DNA of 64,000 nt from Lunularia cruciata (Eukaryota; Streptophyta; Marchantiopsida; Lunulariales; Lunulariaceae). The notes beneath the pieces are model-generated. The model was not told where the DNA came from. It worked only from the letters and a program-made list of their open reading frames with translations, and ran no database searches. The position numbers were made by a program, and so were the translations under genes. Shown here in pieces: positions 43,036 to 56,290 of the stretch (positions are counted from its first letter, which is position 1; the number at the start of each line of letters is the position of its first letter). The stretch covers positions 16,683,001 to 16,747,000 of the forward strand of contig OX419758.1 of assembly GCA_948567375.1 (NCBI GenBank), in the 5' to 3' direction.

Positions 43036-44060
43036 TCAAGCTTGGGTCCTTAGTGCATCTATGTTTGGGAGGTGGCATGGCGCACAATTGTGCACATGCT
43101 CTTCTAAAAACACCATCATGTCCTTCCAACATGAGGACTCTAGACGGTAAACTTTGTGCACTCTCAAGATAGTGCAGCCTATAATCACATCAATTATTGT
43201 TGATGCAATTTGTTGTAGATATACATAATCACCTGGATGAAATTGGTAATTTGAGTGTCTATAACCCCCTCCTTGAATAGAAGCATAGCATAAGGTATCC
43301 CTATACTGAGCAATTTTTATGTTCTCAAAGGCCATCAATATCACTCTTTGAAAGGTCTTTGCCCATTGAGAACATGCACTCATCCATATGAATGATCATC
43401 CAAATCCAAAACTACAACATCCAAATCCAAATCTAAAACTACTAACATCATGATGAATGGCTATAGGTAAATAGGGATCTCGATCCATAGAGTAGAGAGT
43501 AAGGAGAGAAGGATGCTAAGGAGACTTGCATGAATACCACATGGCCAACCAATGTACTTGGAGATTTCAATCTCCAAGTGACATCTTTTCAAACCGTACT
43601 TAGTGCAAGTAGTCCAATGGTAACCTAACCCCATGATGGGTAATGGGTGTAATTGTGGCATGGGAGCATTAAATGATACTCTAACTTGGTTGCAAACCAC
43701 CAATCTAGCAATAAACTATTGTACATTGGTCTGTATATTGTGCTATCAATAATAACTCTAGAGTAAGCTATATGTACACTTTATTCCAAAAATTTCCTAG
43801 CTCCTTATGAGCATGATGTACCAATTGTGGTCTCTATAATAGAATTGGTACTACTTGCACTCTACCATCCTCCCACATACAAAGAATGTATCTATTATCA
43901 AATCTAAATCATCTGGCTTGCTAAAGGACATGGTCTCTCTCCTTGGCACCAACTTCACCATCCACAATACTGGTGCAAAGATAATTCATCAATAAGACAT
44001 CATCATGAAGGTCTTGTTGACTTGTACCCATATCTCCACACTCTAGATCTATGACCTCAA
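43036..44060 (-). pseudogene. Integrase remnant of a second Ty3/gypsy family
   Basis: Minus-strand pieces include VCNQVRVSFNAPMPQLHPLP with PIMGLGYHW (43461-43703), and, near the end, FENIKIAQYRDTLCYAS and YQFHPGDYVYLQQ followed by RLESS (43036-43383). The same motifs occur in the plus-strand copy at about 53250-54010, which identifies both as one family. Stops and frame changes are frequent, and the integrase core between these pieces is largely deleted. Confidence 0.65.
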
Positions 44061-45784
44061 AAAATCCTCTTGTATATATTGAGAAATACCATCAAATCCT
44101 TCAAAAATATACATAGAAAGATAGATGCATGCCAAACTAACACCATTTCCTTATATGTCTGTAACACCCATTGATGCATGTATGCTCTATAGGATTATCA
44201 AGTTTGATATTGCAAGTGGTGGAGAAATATTATCTATATGGATTTTAGTTAAGCTTCTACATTAGTCATGCTTAGCTAGAGTTAATCCTAGCTAAGATAA
44301 AGGTGATCCTATTTTAGAGGAAGGGAAAAGAATGAGCATCATTATTTTATTTTTAATGTATTGATTGTATATTATTCCTACTCATTTGACTTTGAGGAAA
44401 GAGTTGAGAGCTCTTGGGCCCATAAGCCTTGTTGGTTGGTATTTTCCTATAGTCCAAGGATAGCCTATGTAAAGGAATCCTTGAATTAGTTAGTAGGTGA
44501 GGATAAGACCTACCCATGTGATTATTCCTATATGCTTGGATGTTTTTTTAGACTTTTAGAATTTATTTGACTTTTAGCCTAGCAACTTGAATTACTACAG
44601 TATTTAATAACTTTGGTATGTAAATTTTTCACAAGTATATAAGCTAGGGGTGAGGAGGTATTCATCATCCTTCCATTTGCAATTAACTCTCTCTCATTGA
44701 GTTCTCTAGTGAGCAATGATGAGCCTAGGAGTTCTAGCCTTGGAGGAGTGTGATGGAATTGGGGTTCTTTGCCTTCTTAGTCCATGGTGTGCCACCTTAA
44801 TAGCCATCATAGATTTATCCTAGGTGAGAGACATGCCGGTTCATATTTTTGGTTTTATTATGGAGACCTCTCTAAAAGGTAAGATAATATTCCACATACA
44901 ATTCTATATTAGCCAAAAGGAGGCTATGAGAGCTCACTTAGAGAGAACATTAGCAAAAGAGAGACCTTAACTTATATTAGAGAACTTGGACCCATTTGTA
45001 TAACCTGTAGTTCATTACAATGTTTTTATGACAGCTTACTTAGAGAGAATATTAGTGGAGGAGAGAGTTAACTTATGTCAAAAAACCATGTAGTTCATTA
45101 TGATATTTTTGAGGTGACATTATACATACTATACCCATGAGAGGATTTGGAGAGATTATGTAAGATGGATTGCAGATTTTGGGAATTATGGTGAATTTGG
45201 GCCAAACCTTAAGTCTAAGATCTTCATAGTAGATCGCTTGGATTATCTTTCAGGTGGGATACTTAAATTTCCATAAGGGCTGCTACACGCATTGAATTTT
45301 TGGAAGGTGGTAAGGTTAATTGTTCCCACAATCTCTTTGGAATTCTGTACATAGTTTGCACTTTCTTCATTTTTCATTGGATTATTTGGAAACTTTCCAA
45401 AAAAAATTTAATGCACAATATCCTACTTTTTGGTTGAAGAATGAAGGAGAGATAGTTCTTTTGCAAGAAGTTATGAGTTTTTGAAGTGAGGGGTGGTTTT
45501 TAGACCAAATCTGAAATGGGTGTGATGAACAAAGAGATGCCTAGACCAAATGGCTCAATTAAAAGAGCTAGGATGGATTTTAGACTCAAGAGGAGGAAGA
45601 AACATTGTCCGAGCTACAATTCCTTGGCTTGATATCACATGAGAGATCATCAAATTTGTGGTACTAATGCATGTACTCTCTTCTTTTATCTCTATCTTGA
45701 CTCTCTCTTCTTCCGCTTGATGTGGATATCCTTTCACAAATGTAGTTGTAGTTAAAGAATATTGGGTTTTGAGCTCATTTTGGG
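44061..45784. other. Retroelement-derived DNA without a coding frame
   Basis: A segment starting TGTAACACCC near 44160, with a TATATAAGC box near 44636, could be a solo LTR of another family, but no matching end or flanking duplication was identified. The rest shows no gene. Confidence 0.3.
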
Positions 45785-46085
45785 TCAAGGAGGATGTCAT
45801 GCCATTTGTAGCATTGCACCTAGATTGCTCAGACTCTAGAGTAGTAGTGTTGGTAGTCAGAAGTATTTTGGTAGTTACTCATAGACTAATTGTTGATGGC
45901 CAGATTCATGTTTAGGGTATTAACTACATAGTGGGGCTCACTATCACTTGCACCATTCACATTGTTGGATGGCACATCAATAGGATAGTTAGGGTTGGAA
46001 AGCTAGGTCAAGCCGAGGGGTATACTTTTGAAGTATAGCTCCAAAGAGCTCACTTCTTTGATGTTGAGCCTTTGAGTTCTTGGCT
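45785..46085 (+). repeat. R2 repeat, copy b (inverted)
   Basis: The reverse complement aligns with 42255-42605 and 49575-49925 over about 300 bp, including TTTGTAG..TTGCACCTAGATTGCTC, GGCACATCA and TTGGCTATG. Confidence 0.55.
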
Positions 46086-46569
46086 ATGTGCAATACTTCA
46101 AGGACAAGAGAAGAGAGAAAACACAAATTTCACTCAATCATTCGATGCCCCAAAGGAGCACCTTCTCTTTATTATATAGACAAAGAGGATCTCTTCCAAG
46201 GAAGCTCCACCATAGGATTAAGCACATAGATAGGTGACATGTCAGCAAGCTCCACCCTTGGATTACTTACTTGGATGGGTGACAAGTTGGTCTAGGTCCT
46301 ATCTGGTTGGTCAAACAAGCTTTGACCAGAGAGAATCTTTTAGAGAATCTTCTTGTAGGAATCTTAAAATCATATGGATAAGTTACCATTGGAAAGCTCT
46401 TGACGAGACAAACCAAGGGGGGGAAGTCCAGCCTTTAATTTGTTTCATTGGGGGGGGGGGAGGGAATTGCACATTTTCAAGGCATAATTCATCCGTTTAG
46501 GCCTCCAAAATTGCTTTCAAGATTTTAGGCATATTTTGGTTCCTACTCTATTAGTAGAAGTCCCCTTTT

Positions 46570-46981
46570 TGTAAAAGACCAAGACCGAGGAGAGAAATAG
46601 GAGAATGGAAACTCACATTGGGACACTTGAATGTGGGAAAACTTTGAATGCCTAGCATGAGCTTTGGCTTTGGTATTTATATGTAGCATACAAGGCCCTT
46701 GAGAAGCATCTCAAGAAGTTTCCTCAAGCCGCTTTCTTAGAGTGCAAGCCAAGTTAACTAGGAAGTTTCTCAAGGAGCTTCCTTCTAGAAGCCGTCTACT
46801 TGGCATGCAAGCTAAGCTAGTTGGAAGCTTCTAGAAGCTACTTACTTGAAGTGCAAGCTAAGCTAGCCGAGAAGCTTCCCAAGAAGCTTTCTAGATACTT
46901 CCATAATATTCTAGGCTAATTTGTCTTATGTGCTACTTCGTAAGCCCAACTAACTTCATGGCTAAATTCCATATTGTTACA
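46570..46981 (-). repeat. 3' LTR of element 4
   Basis: The 412-bp LTR keeps a three-unit heat-shock element (GAAGCTTCTAGAA, 46824-46836). Deletion has removed one arm of the usual longer array and the second site is imperfect (TTCCATAATATTC). Confidence 0.9.
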
Positions 46982-48555
46982 TATTCCCCTGCTGCTTGTT
47001 GGTGACGTCCTCGTCACCAGTGAAGCTTCAAATTCTTGGATGGCCGTTTGTGCATTTTGGAGGTGAGAAAGAGGTTCCCATGTAGCATCATGAAGGGGAT
47101 ACCCTTTCCAAAGGACCTTGTACTCTGTATGTTGGCAACGGCCTCGTTGAATATGGTGACACGCAAGGATAAGATCAACTTTTTACTCCTCATGATCATT
47201 GATAGGGACAAGAAGAGGTGGAGGTTGGACTCAAGAAGCAAAGGAAGAGGGGTTAGCAACAAAGAGTTTCAACTTGGAAATATGAAAGACAGGATGGATA
47301 TGCATGTGACAAGGCAAGGCAAGTCAATAAGCAACATGAGAGACAATTTGGGTGATATCAAAGGATCTTATCCAATTAGGTGTAAGTTTACAAACTTGTG
47401 TATCAAGTGGGAGAGGGAGGTTACTAGAGGATAGCATGACTTTATCATTGACTTCAAAAGTGAAATCACGACGATGGTGGTCCGCATATTGTTTTTGGCA
47501 ATTCTGAGCAACAAGGAGGTGAGACTTGGCTTATTGGAGAGATTGGGATATAGTGGTCAAGAATGTGGAAGTATGAGGAACTTGAGATGGAGTGGGAGCA
47601 AGAAGAGAATCTGGAACAAGTGGATCTTGGCCAAAATTGAGAAAGAAAGGAGAAAATCTGGTGCTTGCTTGCTTAGAATCGTTGTAGGCAAATTCTACAA
47701 CTGCAAGACATTCATCCCAAGTGGTATGGTGGACATTGACAAAGGCACGCAACATATCCTCCAATGTACGATTTGCACGTTCTGTTTGGCCATCAGTTTG
47801 AGGATGATAGGTTGTGGACAAAGTAAGCTTGGTGTCAAGTATCTGGAAGAGTGCTTGCCAAAACTTCCCGGTAAATCAACGATCACGGTCAAAGATGAGT
47901 ACACATGGCATCCTATGATGCTTGAAGACATTGTCAAAGTAGATTTGCACTAAGGTTGGAGCATCCACGGTATCACAGGTTGGTGTCAAGTGGATTTCCT
48001 TACTAAGCTTATCCACAAACACCACAATTGCGGTGCATCCTTGTTTTGTCTTTGGTAAAGATGTGATGAGATCCAAGCTCACATGCTCCTAGTGAGCGGA
48101 TGGAACGGCAAGTGGTTGAAGAAGTCCACTCGGTTTCTGGTTGTTGGCCTTGTTGCGTTGGTAGCTCTCACACGATCGGACAAATTCTCAAATATCTCGT
48201 GTCATGTTGGGCCACCAACATTGACATTGGAGGGTACCCAAGGTCTTGTCGACACCCATGTTACTAGCGATAGGTAAATCCTGGGCTTCTTGAAGGCGTA
48301 CAAGTTGAAGATCACCTTTAGCTGGAACATAGATCCGGTCCTCATGGAATAAAAGGCTCTCCTTGACGGAGAAGGAGTTGTACTCCTTATCGCATGCCGT
48401 AAGGCAACCATGTACCATTTGGAAGAAGGGATCTTGGTGTAGAGCTGACTGAAACTTGTTTTGGGCCTTGGAGTCAATTGACACTTTTGAAATTGCCATT
48501 GTGATGAGATGAAGAGACTTCAAATCAGGTCGTCGTGATAAAGCATCAAGGATGA
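46982..48555 (-). pseudogene. Element 4 integrase and chromodomain remnant
   Basis: Minus-strand pieces include [20 protein letters not shown] (HHCC region), SLDLITSLPKTKQGCTAIVV, and STTYHPQTDGQTERANRTLE with the catalytic glutamate intact (47531-47821). Chromodomain sequence at about 47020-47200 is frameshifted. Several stops are present. Confidence 0.85.
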
Positions 48556-49574
48556 ATGGGATCAAACTGCCTCTCCTAGCCAAAGCTACAAGTGTATAGA
48601 TAACAATAGCACAGTCACTAGGATAACAAGTGAGGGTGGACTAGTTAGCTAGGGCACCAATCTAGGAACAAGAGATCAAGGGGTCAAACCCTATTACGCA
48701 CAATCTAGCAATATGGGTAAATTTTGCCAACCAACGACCAAGATCTACTCTAAACTAGCTAGCCTCACGTGAGCAAGCAGGCTTGTTGGCCCTTCTAGGC
48801 CTTTGTAGCCTCTCATAGCCCACATCCCTATGCCTTGAAGCCTCTAAATGCCTCAACCAAATGAGTACCCTCTTCATTGCTACTTCGAACCTCCTCCAAA
48901 ACTCCTCCAAACTTGTGAAAGTTCTCCGAATTAGCAAAACTCTTCCAAATCTAGCCATTCTTCTTGCCACTTTGAACCTCCTCCAAATTGGAAAAACTCC
49001 TCCAAATTTGGCCAACCAGTGAAACTCCTCCAAATCTGGCCAAAATCTGACGTAAACTCTAGATAAATCTAATGTAAACCCTAAATTTGGTTGACTGCCA
49101 AATCCCCTGCTAACTCTTCACTCAAGCCAAATTGAAAACATGGGTTTCTCCAAATCACAAATTCACAAGAATAGCTTCACAACTCCACCTTCAATTTTAC
49201 TTTTTGAGCCCAACTCGCAACAACTTGGTCTTGCCTTCACCTCCTGAGCTCAAAATCACAACCATTGCTCAAAAATTTCTTCTTTTTTGCTCCAAATTTG
49301 GGCAACGCTTCTATGCACCATCCGCCTTATTGCCAAATCTGCATCAAGCAATGAGCTTTTGCACATCAAGGAAAAACTAAACTTCAATCAAGCTACAAAC
49401 GATCCATCGAGCTTGGAGATACCACCAACACTCAAAGATCTTGCACCCAATCTCCCCCTGATTTCACTTCTCTGATGTAATTAGATTATTTACAACTCTT
49501 GAATCCACTCAATTCAGATCAATACTTGATCTATCACTCTATAAAATGCCAACAACTAGGCATTGATTACAATC
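48556..49574. other. Unassigned DNA between element 4 and R2 copy c
   Basis: No gene is recognised. Around 48880-49040 CTCCTCCAAA and TCTGGCCA-type words are repeated irregularly. Confidence 0.4.
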
Positions 49575-49925
49575 AAGCCACACCCACTCTAGCTAAGAGA
49601 ATCCAAGTGATGCTCGTCGGCCTCTGTCCACCATAGCCAAAAACTCAAAGGCTCATTATCAGAGAAGTGAGCTCTCTGGAGCTGAACTTTGAAAGTATAC
49701 CCCTAAACTTGAGCTAGGTTTGAAACCCTAACGGTTTTGCTGATGGCACACTCAACGGTGCAAAGTGATGGTGGGTTCTACCGTGAAGTTAGTACCCCAA
49801 ACACAAAATCTGACCGTCAAAAAGTAGTCTTTGAGAAATTGTTGAAATAACTCTAATTACTATCACTACAACTCTAGTGTCCGAGCAATCTAGACGCAAC
49901 ACTACAAATGGCGTGATAATTACCT
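49575..49925 (-). repeat. R2 repeat, copy c (LTR-like)
   Basis: It is in direct orientation with 42255-42605, sharing CTCTGTCCACCATAGCCAA, CTTTGAAAGTATA and GTCCGAGCAATCTAGA. It is the most complete-looking copy. Confidence 0.55.
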
Positions 49926-51584
49926 TGACACCTCTAGATACCACACTCATTGCTTGGTAGTATCCATTAGAGGGAGTATGTTTATTGGAGTTGTTTGGTG
50001 GGATTAGCACTAGACTAGTTATGGTACTACATGCGGGTATACAAGTACATAGGTACTTGTATGTAGAGAGAGATGAGATTGCTAGGTGAGTCTCTCTATA
50101 TCATGTGGTACACTTGACCTATCGGTATCTTGAGTTATTACCAATGTCAACAGTTAGGGGTTATCAAAAGATCCTACCAGTAGACATTTTGCTTGTTGGT
50201 AGTGTAGGATATGGAGAGACATGGATATTCATTTGGTGGTTTTTGGATGGCTATGTTAGAGATATACATGTATTGGCTAAGGTTTGGGTCTTTAGGATCC
50301 ACATTCTGGTGTATTTTAGAGATTTTATAGATACAATGATATCTCAAGTTCATCAATCTGTTTCTCCATATTACATTTTGGAGAACGTTCCTTTGATGGA
50401 TGATTCTTGCATCCTGGTGGTGGCAAGTACACATCAGGTTCATTCTTGGATGGAAACTAACGTGTTATTGGATGAACCAGTGTGGGATCACGGGCTCATT
50501 GTCTTCATCTTTGGTGGATGAAGCTCTTACCTGGAGAGGTTCTACAACATGCTTATGATGGGATTCAATGACTAGACCACCTCATTGTTGAGGATATCTG
50601 GGATATTGGATGTTAGTCTCAGATGGTGGTAGTGGTTGATAGGTCATTATGCCAATTGTGAACCTAGCCCCGATTTGCTCTTCCCACACTTATAAATTTA
50701 CCAAGCTCTCATGCTTGTTGAGAGGAAGGTCTTGGACTTGTTTGGGACTCATAGTTACAATAGTTGGTGGAGCCAAATACTAATGAGAGAGAACAGGCGA
50801 TGGATTTTTGCACCAGTATTACCATTGTTCTAGCAATATCAAAGGCATCCAAGCACCATGTGTTAGGTCATGCTATGGACCTGAATTATTTGACTTGGAT
50901 TGTGAGCCTTTTTTTGGCAGTAGCTTAAGATGCACTTGATACGCATCACCACTTTGACACTTGCGAGCTCTGTGTCTATCAAAATGATTCATGCACATGT
51001 TGGGGATGATGGACTAAGTGGATAGGGTATTCTTGGGACACAAATAGTGGTTACTAGGGAGAGTGGTCTACTTGGAGTCCATCTAGGTGAGCATGATCTA
51101 TAGGGATTACACCCTCGGTCTACTCGGATGCACTTAGAGGATGTATGGAGCTTGCAACCAAACTAGAGGGATTTTTTCACATTGAGGTTGGGACATCTAG
51201 TGGTTGGGACCATGACACTATTGCTCCCAAGGGCCCAATGTAGCAGCCAGTCAATACATCTTCCACTCCTACAATAGTTATAAAGGATACTTGGGAGCCA
51301 GATCTGGAACCCAAGCTTATAGGAGAGGAAAGAAAATGAGTTTGGAGGTTCTTGAGGAGCTACACAAGTTGTTTTGCCTTCAATATGAAGGATTTGGGTG
51401 CTCTAAAATGAAACGGTATTTGGATTGAGCTGACTAGCAATACACTAATTTTTGTATGTCCCTATTAATATAGTGACATGGAGAGAGCATTGATTCAAAG
51501 GTGAAGTAGAGATCATTTTGAGACTGGTTTGGTAGCGATTTCACATGGAAAGTATGCATAAAATATAGTGATGCTAGCCAAGAA
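49926..51584 (+). other. Gag-side remnant of the second Ty3/gypsy family (tentative)
   Basis: A 138-codon plus-strand frame at 50105-50521 has no recognisable domain. The rest is interrupted by stops. Position upstream of the RT remnant suggests gag or protease of the same element. Confidence 0.25.
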
Positions 51585-54013
51585 AGATATGCATGGCAAA
51601 TACACAAATAGTTGGATATGTGGAGATTATTATCCTATCAACCAACACACAAGGTTTGATTGATATGCCATGCCTACACCATAAGAGATCTTTGATGCAA
51701 TTGGGCATGCAAAGGTCTTTAGTACTTTGGATCTTTGAGCAAGATATCATTAGTTGCCAATCAAGGAGGAGGATAAGTCCAAGGTAACATTTTGGGCTAT
51801 TGATCCTCATAGCAAGGATGTGTTATTAATATGTTATTAATGTATTAATGTGTTATTAATGGAGGTTCTTACTATTTGGGTAAATAATGCTCATACCGAG
51901 TTCCAAAGGGTCATGGATAAGATCCTTGTTGGATTAGATTTTGCTTGATGTTATATTGATGACATTTTGGTCTATAGCATTACTTTAGAGGAGCATGAGA
52001 GATATTTGTTGGAGGTGTTTGAGAGGTTGAGTTCTCATGGACTCAAATAACATCTTGGGAAGTGTAGATTCTTCTACAAGCAAGTTGGATCATACTATCT
52101 ACTCAGGAGGATTTAGTGTTCAATAGACCAAGGTGGTGGCTATTGCACGTTTTCCTTGGCCTACAGATGTGAGTAGAGTGCAATCGTTTCTTGGGTTGGT
52201 AAAATTTTATCACCATTATGTTAGAGGATTTAGTGCCATTGCCAAGGCCTTGACAAAGCTGACCAAGCTTACATAGGAGTGGTGTTGGGGAGATGAGCAG
52301 GAGAGAGCTTTTATAGAGCTCAAGGAGAGATTGACATCTGCCCTATTTTGAGGAGACTGATTAGAGGATGACCATTTCAAGTTCATAATGATTGCAGTAT
52401 GTTGGGGCTTGGAGCAGTGCGTACCCGGCATGATGATGAGGAGAAGGAGTTTGTGGTGTCTTATGCTAGTCACTCCAAAAAATCAGCGGAAGTGAATTAT
52501 AGTTCATATGAGGGAGAGTGCTTGGTAGCAATATGGGCAGTAGTACATTTCCAATGTTACCTATTTGGTAACCCCATTACTCTCATCATTGACCATCAGC
52601 CACTAAAGTGGTTGATGGAGTCTGACAAGCTTTTAGAAAAACTTGCACAATGGTCTTTGATTTTATAAGAGTATGATTTCACAATTATTCATAGACCTAG
52701 AGTGATGAACCATGATGCAAATGTGTTGAGTAAACACCCATGTCCTAGCAAACAAGATCAAACTAGAGCATGTTGGCATGATGAGACAGAGGAGGAGATT
52801 GTACCAAGTTGGCATACATCTACCTTTCTTTGTTTATTTTTGAGGCTTTAGTGGTATCTCTCTTAGCACATACAAGAGGAGTTTTTGAGATCACAAATCT
52901 AGAGAGTGGAGATAGTAGTACATTCTAGCAAGACATTCATGATGATGTCTTAGTGATAGACTATCTTTGCATTGGTGTTATGAATGGTACAATTAGAGCC
53001 AAGGAGAGAGATTGTTTTCTTTAGCCAACTAAATGGTTCAAATTGGTGGGCAAGCATCTTCTTTGTGTATGGGAAGATGGTAGAGTGCGAGTAGGACCAC
53101 TTTTATCTTAAAGACCATAGTTGGTACGTCATACTCATGACAAGCTAGGACCTTTTGGAGTAAAGCATACATATAGCTTACTCTAGAGTCATTATTGGTG
53201 GCGTAGTATGCAGACCAATGTACAATGGTTTGTTGCCAGATGTGTGGTTTGTGACCAAGATAGAGCATCATTTAATGCTCATATGCCACAATTACACCCA
53301 TTTCCTATCATGGGGTTGGATTAAAATTGGAGTTTAGACTTCTTTGGACCTTTACCATTGACTGTGAGACATCATTAGTACATTTTGGTTATGGTGGAGC
53401 ACTTCTCCAAATGGATTGAGTTTGTGGCACTTCCTAACAAGTCTAATGAAGGGACGGCTTACTCATTCTTGGATTGGGTTCTCAGTCATTTTGGTGCACC
53501 ATTTGAGGTTTTGACTAATCAAGGTAGATAATTCTTGGGGGAGTTTCAAGACTTGTGTGACAAGGCTTTGATTGATCAACTAACTACCTCCCAAAATCAC
53601 CTTGAGATAGTTGGCTTAGTAAAGAGAGCGGTTCAAATGGTGAAGAGAGGATTGCAGAAATATAGTTTGTAGAGAGGCCACATGGCAAATTAATTTCCAA
53701 TTACCTTGGTTGGCCATAGGCTATTGATTCAGTCAGCAAGCCTCCTTAGCATCCTTCTCTCCTTACTTTTTACTCTATAGATGAGATCCAGATTTATCTA
53801 CAGCCATTTTTTGATGCTATTGTAGTTTTGGACTTGGATGATCTAGATGCATAGATGAGCATATATTCTCAACAAGCAGAGATCTTTCAAAGAGTGATGT
53901 CGATGGCCTCTGAGAACTTGGTGATTTGTCAACATAAAGATATATTACGCTAATGCTACCAATCAAAGAGGAAGTTATAGACCCTCAATCATTCAATTTC
54001 ATCCAAGTGATTG
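51585..54013 (+). pseudogene. Pol remnant of the second Ty3/gypsy family
   Basis: Plus-strand reading gives RT (EIFDAIGHAKVFSTLDL, LPIKEEDKSKVTFWAIDPHS, then CYIDDILVYSITLEEHERYL with the catalytic YIDD), RNase H (KEFVVSYASHSKKSAEVNYS, then YEGECLVAIWAVVHFQCYLF and DHQPLKWLMESDKLLEKLAQ) and integrase (zinc region and MPQLHP motif near 53290, YANATNQRGSYRPS near 53960). Stops and frameshifts occur throughout. It breaks at 54013, where element 5 inserted. Confidence 0.75.
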
Positions 54014-54487
54014 TGTAACAATATGGAGTTTAGCGATGAAGTTAGTCAAGCTAATGAAGTTGCAAATGGGCCAAATTAGCCTAAAATATTTTAGAAGTAT
54101 CTAGGTAGTTACTTGCTACCCTCCCAAGTATTAGGTAACATGCATGCCAAATTGTAACTTCTAGGACAAAGCTTCTTGGGAAGCTTCCCAACTAGCTTAG
54201 CTTGCACCCCAAGTAGGTAGCTTCTAGAACCTTCTAGCTAGCTTAGCTTGAATGCCAAGTAGGTGGCTTCTAGAAGGAAGTTTCTTGAGAAGCTTCTCGG
54301 TTCATTTGGCTTGCACTCCAAGAAAGTGGCTCAAGGAAACTTCTTGAAGAGCTTCTCAAGAGCCTTGTATGCTCTTTATAAATACCCAAGCCGAAGCTCA
54401 TGCTTGACATTTGGGGATTCCCATTCTCAAGTGTCCCAATATGATCTTCCATTCACCTATTTCTCTCTTCAATCTTGGTCTTTTACA
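54014..54487 (+). repeat. 5' LTR of element 5
   Basis: The 474-bp LTR is longer than the others because of extra sequence at about 54110-54155. It has a three-unit heat-shock element (TTCTAGAACCTTC, 54232-54244), GAAGCTTC-like dyads, and a TATAAATA box near 54376. Confidence 0.88.
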
Positions 54488-54488
54488 T

Positions 54489-54500
54489 TGGTATTAGAAC
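54489..54500 (+). promoter_or_regulatory. Primer-binding site of element 5
   Basis: TGGTATTAGAAC follows the LTR after one base, two mismatches from the TGGTATCAGAGC of elements 1 and 2. Confidence 0.65.
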
Positions 54501-54758
54501 AAAAATGAGATGGATGGAATTTATGGACCACCAAATCCATTTCTACCAAACCATTGGGATTTTTGTGTTCAAGTACTACCTAAGTATCATTTTATATAGT
54601 TCATGACCTCATGCTTTGGGCAAAATTTTTTAAATACAATCACCTTGTTTGAAGAACCCTTGGTACTTTCTGTTGTAACTTATGGAGAACAATGGAAGTG
54701 TTGCATCCATGTATTAATAGATTAAATAGATTGAGAGTGTTGTGATAGAACAGTAACC

Positions 54759-55660
54759 ATGGCGGCAATGCTTGATGTTATCATTGCTATGAAACAACAA
54801 ATCAAGCACCTTACTTGATTGTTGGATGAACGAGATCATCAACAACAAGAGCATGTAGAGAAAGCACTGGTTCAAGAAGGGAAAGACCAAATCCAATTTC
54901 CAACACCCAAGGTATTTCAAGGCAAGAATCTCCCAAATGTAGTGGAGAATTTTTTGTTTGATCGTAAACTTTATTTTGAAGCTACCAATCTTCAAGATGA
55001 GCAGAAATTGATTTTCTTGGCTTCTAGCCATTGAATGGAGTAACAAAGCTATTATGGCAATTCCGAGTGGAACAAGCTGAACGGAAAATTATTGCACCAG
55101 TCTTGGCATGGCCAAAATTCAAGAGTACAATAATTGGTTGATTCTAAGCTATAAATACCACACAAGCTATACAAGATAGGTTGGTAGAGTTGAAGTAGAT
55201 TGGTTTAGTAAGAAGTTACATCACACAATTCCAAAACACTATCATGCAAATTCCATATATACTAGAAGATGAAGCTATGGATTGATTTGTGAGGGACTTG
55301 AAGTTACAAACCATATTAGAGGTAACTATGCAAGAGCCACAACACCTTGAGGAAGCTATGTGGTTGGCCAAATGCTTTGATTCCTTGGTTGCAACAACTT
55401 GGTCTTGACTTCAATCTCCACAAAACCTACCAATACACTACATACGGGTTGAGGGACCAGCACCAATGGAGATTAATTCCATTTAATGAGGACCACTTGA
55501 CACTATAGATAAAGAAAAACTATGACAAAACAGTGATGTTTTTAGTGTCACTAATTTGGACATCACATTGTTGAATGTCTACTCAAGAATGTGTGGCCTT
55601 GACAAGTCACCATATGAAGTTTGTGGAGCAAAATGATCAAAGAATCAAGTAATCTCAATA
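54759..55660 (+). pseudogene. Element 5 gag
   Basis: Gag starts at ATG 54759 (MAAMLDVI, then RLLDERDHQQQEH). It reads FLFDRKLYFEATNLQDEQK and VRSYITQFQN-like sequence near 55215 before stops and frame changes. The zinc knuckle is damaged. The frameshift-site stem at 55654-55684 persists with altered bases. Confidence 0.8.
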
Positions 55661-56290
55661 AGGGAATTCAAGCCATTTATTGAGAACTTGATTAGTTCCA
55701 ATGGGATTGAAGGCTTGACCTATGTAAGTTTGCTTTGCTTGCAAGATATGATATATGATCATGGTTGTAGGATTTTGGTTGATTTGAGAAGTTCAAAAAA
55801 TTGCTTGTCCATGCAATTAATAAAGGAATTATAAATTTCTACCAAGCCAATAATTAGAAGTAGATTGATGATGGCAGAGGGTAGAAAGGGTTTTGCATTT
55901 TGTACCTTGCATCCTATTACTTTCAAGATTGGAAAAGAGTATTTGTAGTGTATGACGTTTGTAATGACACCTCTACACTATGATGTTATTTTAGGTATAC
56001 CTTGGTTTGAACCTCACAAGGTTTAATTTGATTAAAAATTCAAGTACAACACCAAGGTAGGAGTTTTTGATTAGGTTGTCTAGCACCTTTGAGTAAGACA
56101 CCTAAGAATAGTCAGTCCCAAGATGGAAAGTTTGTTGGGAAGGTAGCTATTGAGCAAGCTTTGAAAGGAAATGAGTCCCAAGATGAAAATTTTATCAAGA
56201 AAGCAACCATAAAGCAAGCTTTGAAGAGAGATGAGTCCCCAAATGGGAAGTTTGTTGTGAAACAACCATAGAGCAAGCTTTGGAGGAAGA
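55661..56290 (+). pseudogene. Element 5 protease and repeat linker
   Basis: Protease-like sequence (GCRILVD-type motif near 55760, ending ILGIPW near 55990) is degraded. The linker frame 56089-56271 holds three 20-residue repeats (DGKFVGKVAIEQALKGNE, DENFIKKATIKQALKRDE, NGKFVVK). Confidence 0.78.

Larger units (their letters stand above)
46570..48555 (-). mobile_element. HSE-chromovirus element 4 (truncated)
   Basis: A minus-strand fragment consists of a 3' LTR (46570-46981), chromodomain, integrase and a little RNase H. It breaks off at about 48555 within the sequence before integrase, with unrelated DNA beyond. No 5' LTR or gag is present, so it arose by truncation or deletion. Confidence 0.88.

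Noticed and set aside
44160-44700. Possible solo LTR starting TGTAACACCC with a TATATAAGC box
   Set aside because: No matching CA end or 5-bp flanking duplication could be fixed, and there is no second copy in the window.
46436-46465. G-rich run as a possible G-quadruplex
   Set aside because: It is a single homopolymer-like run with one interruption, not four separated G-tracts, and has no promoter context.
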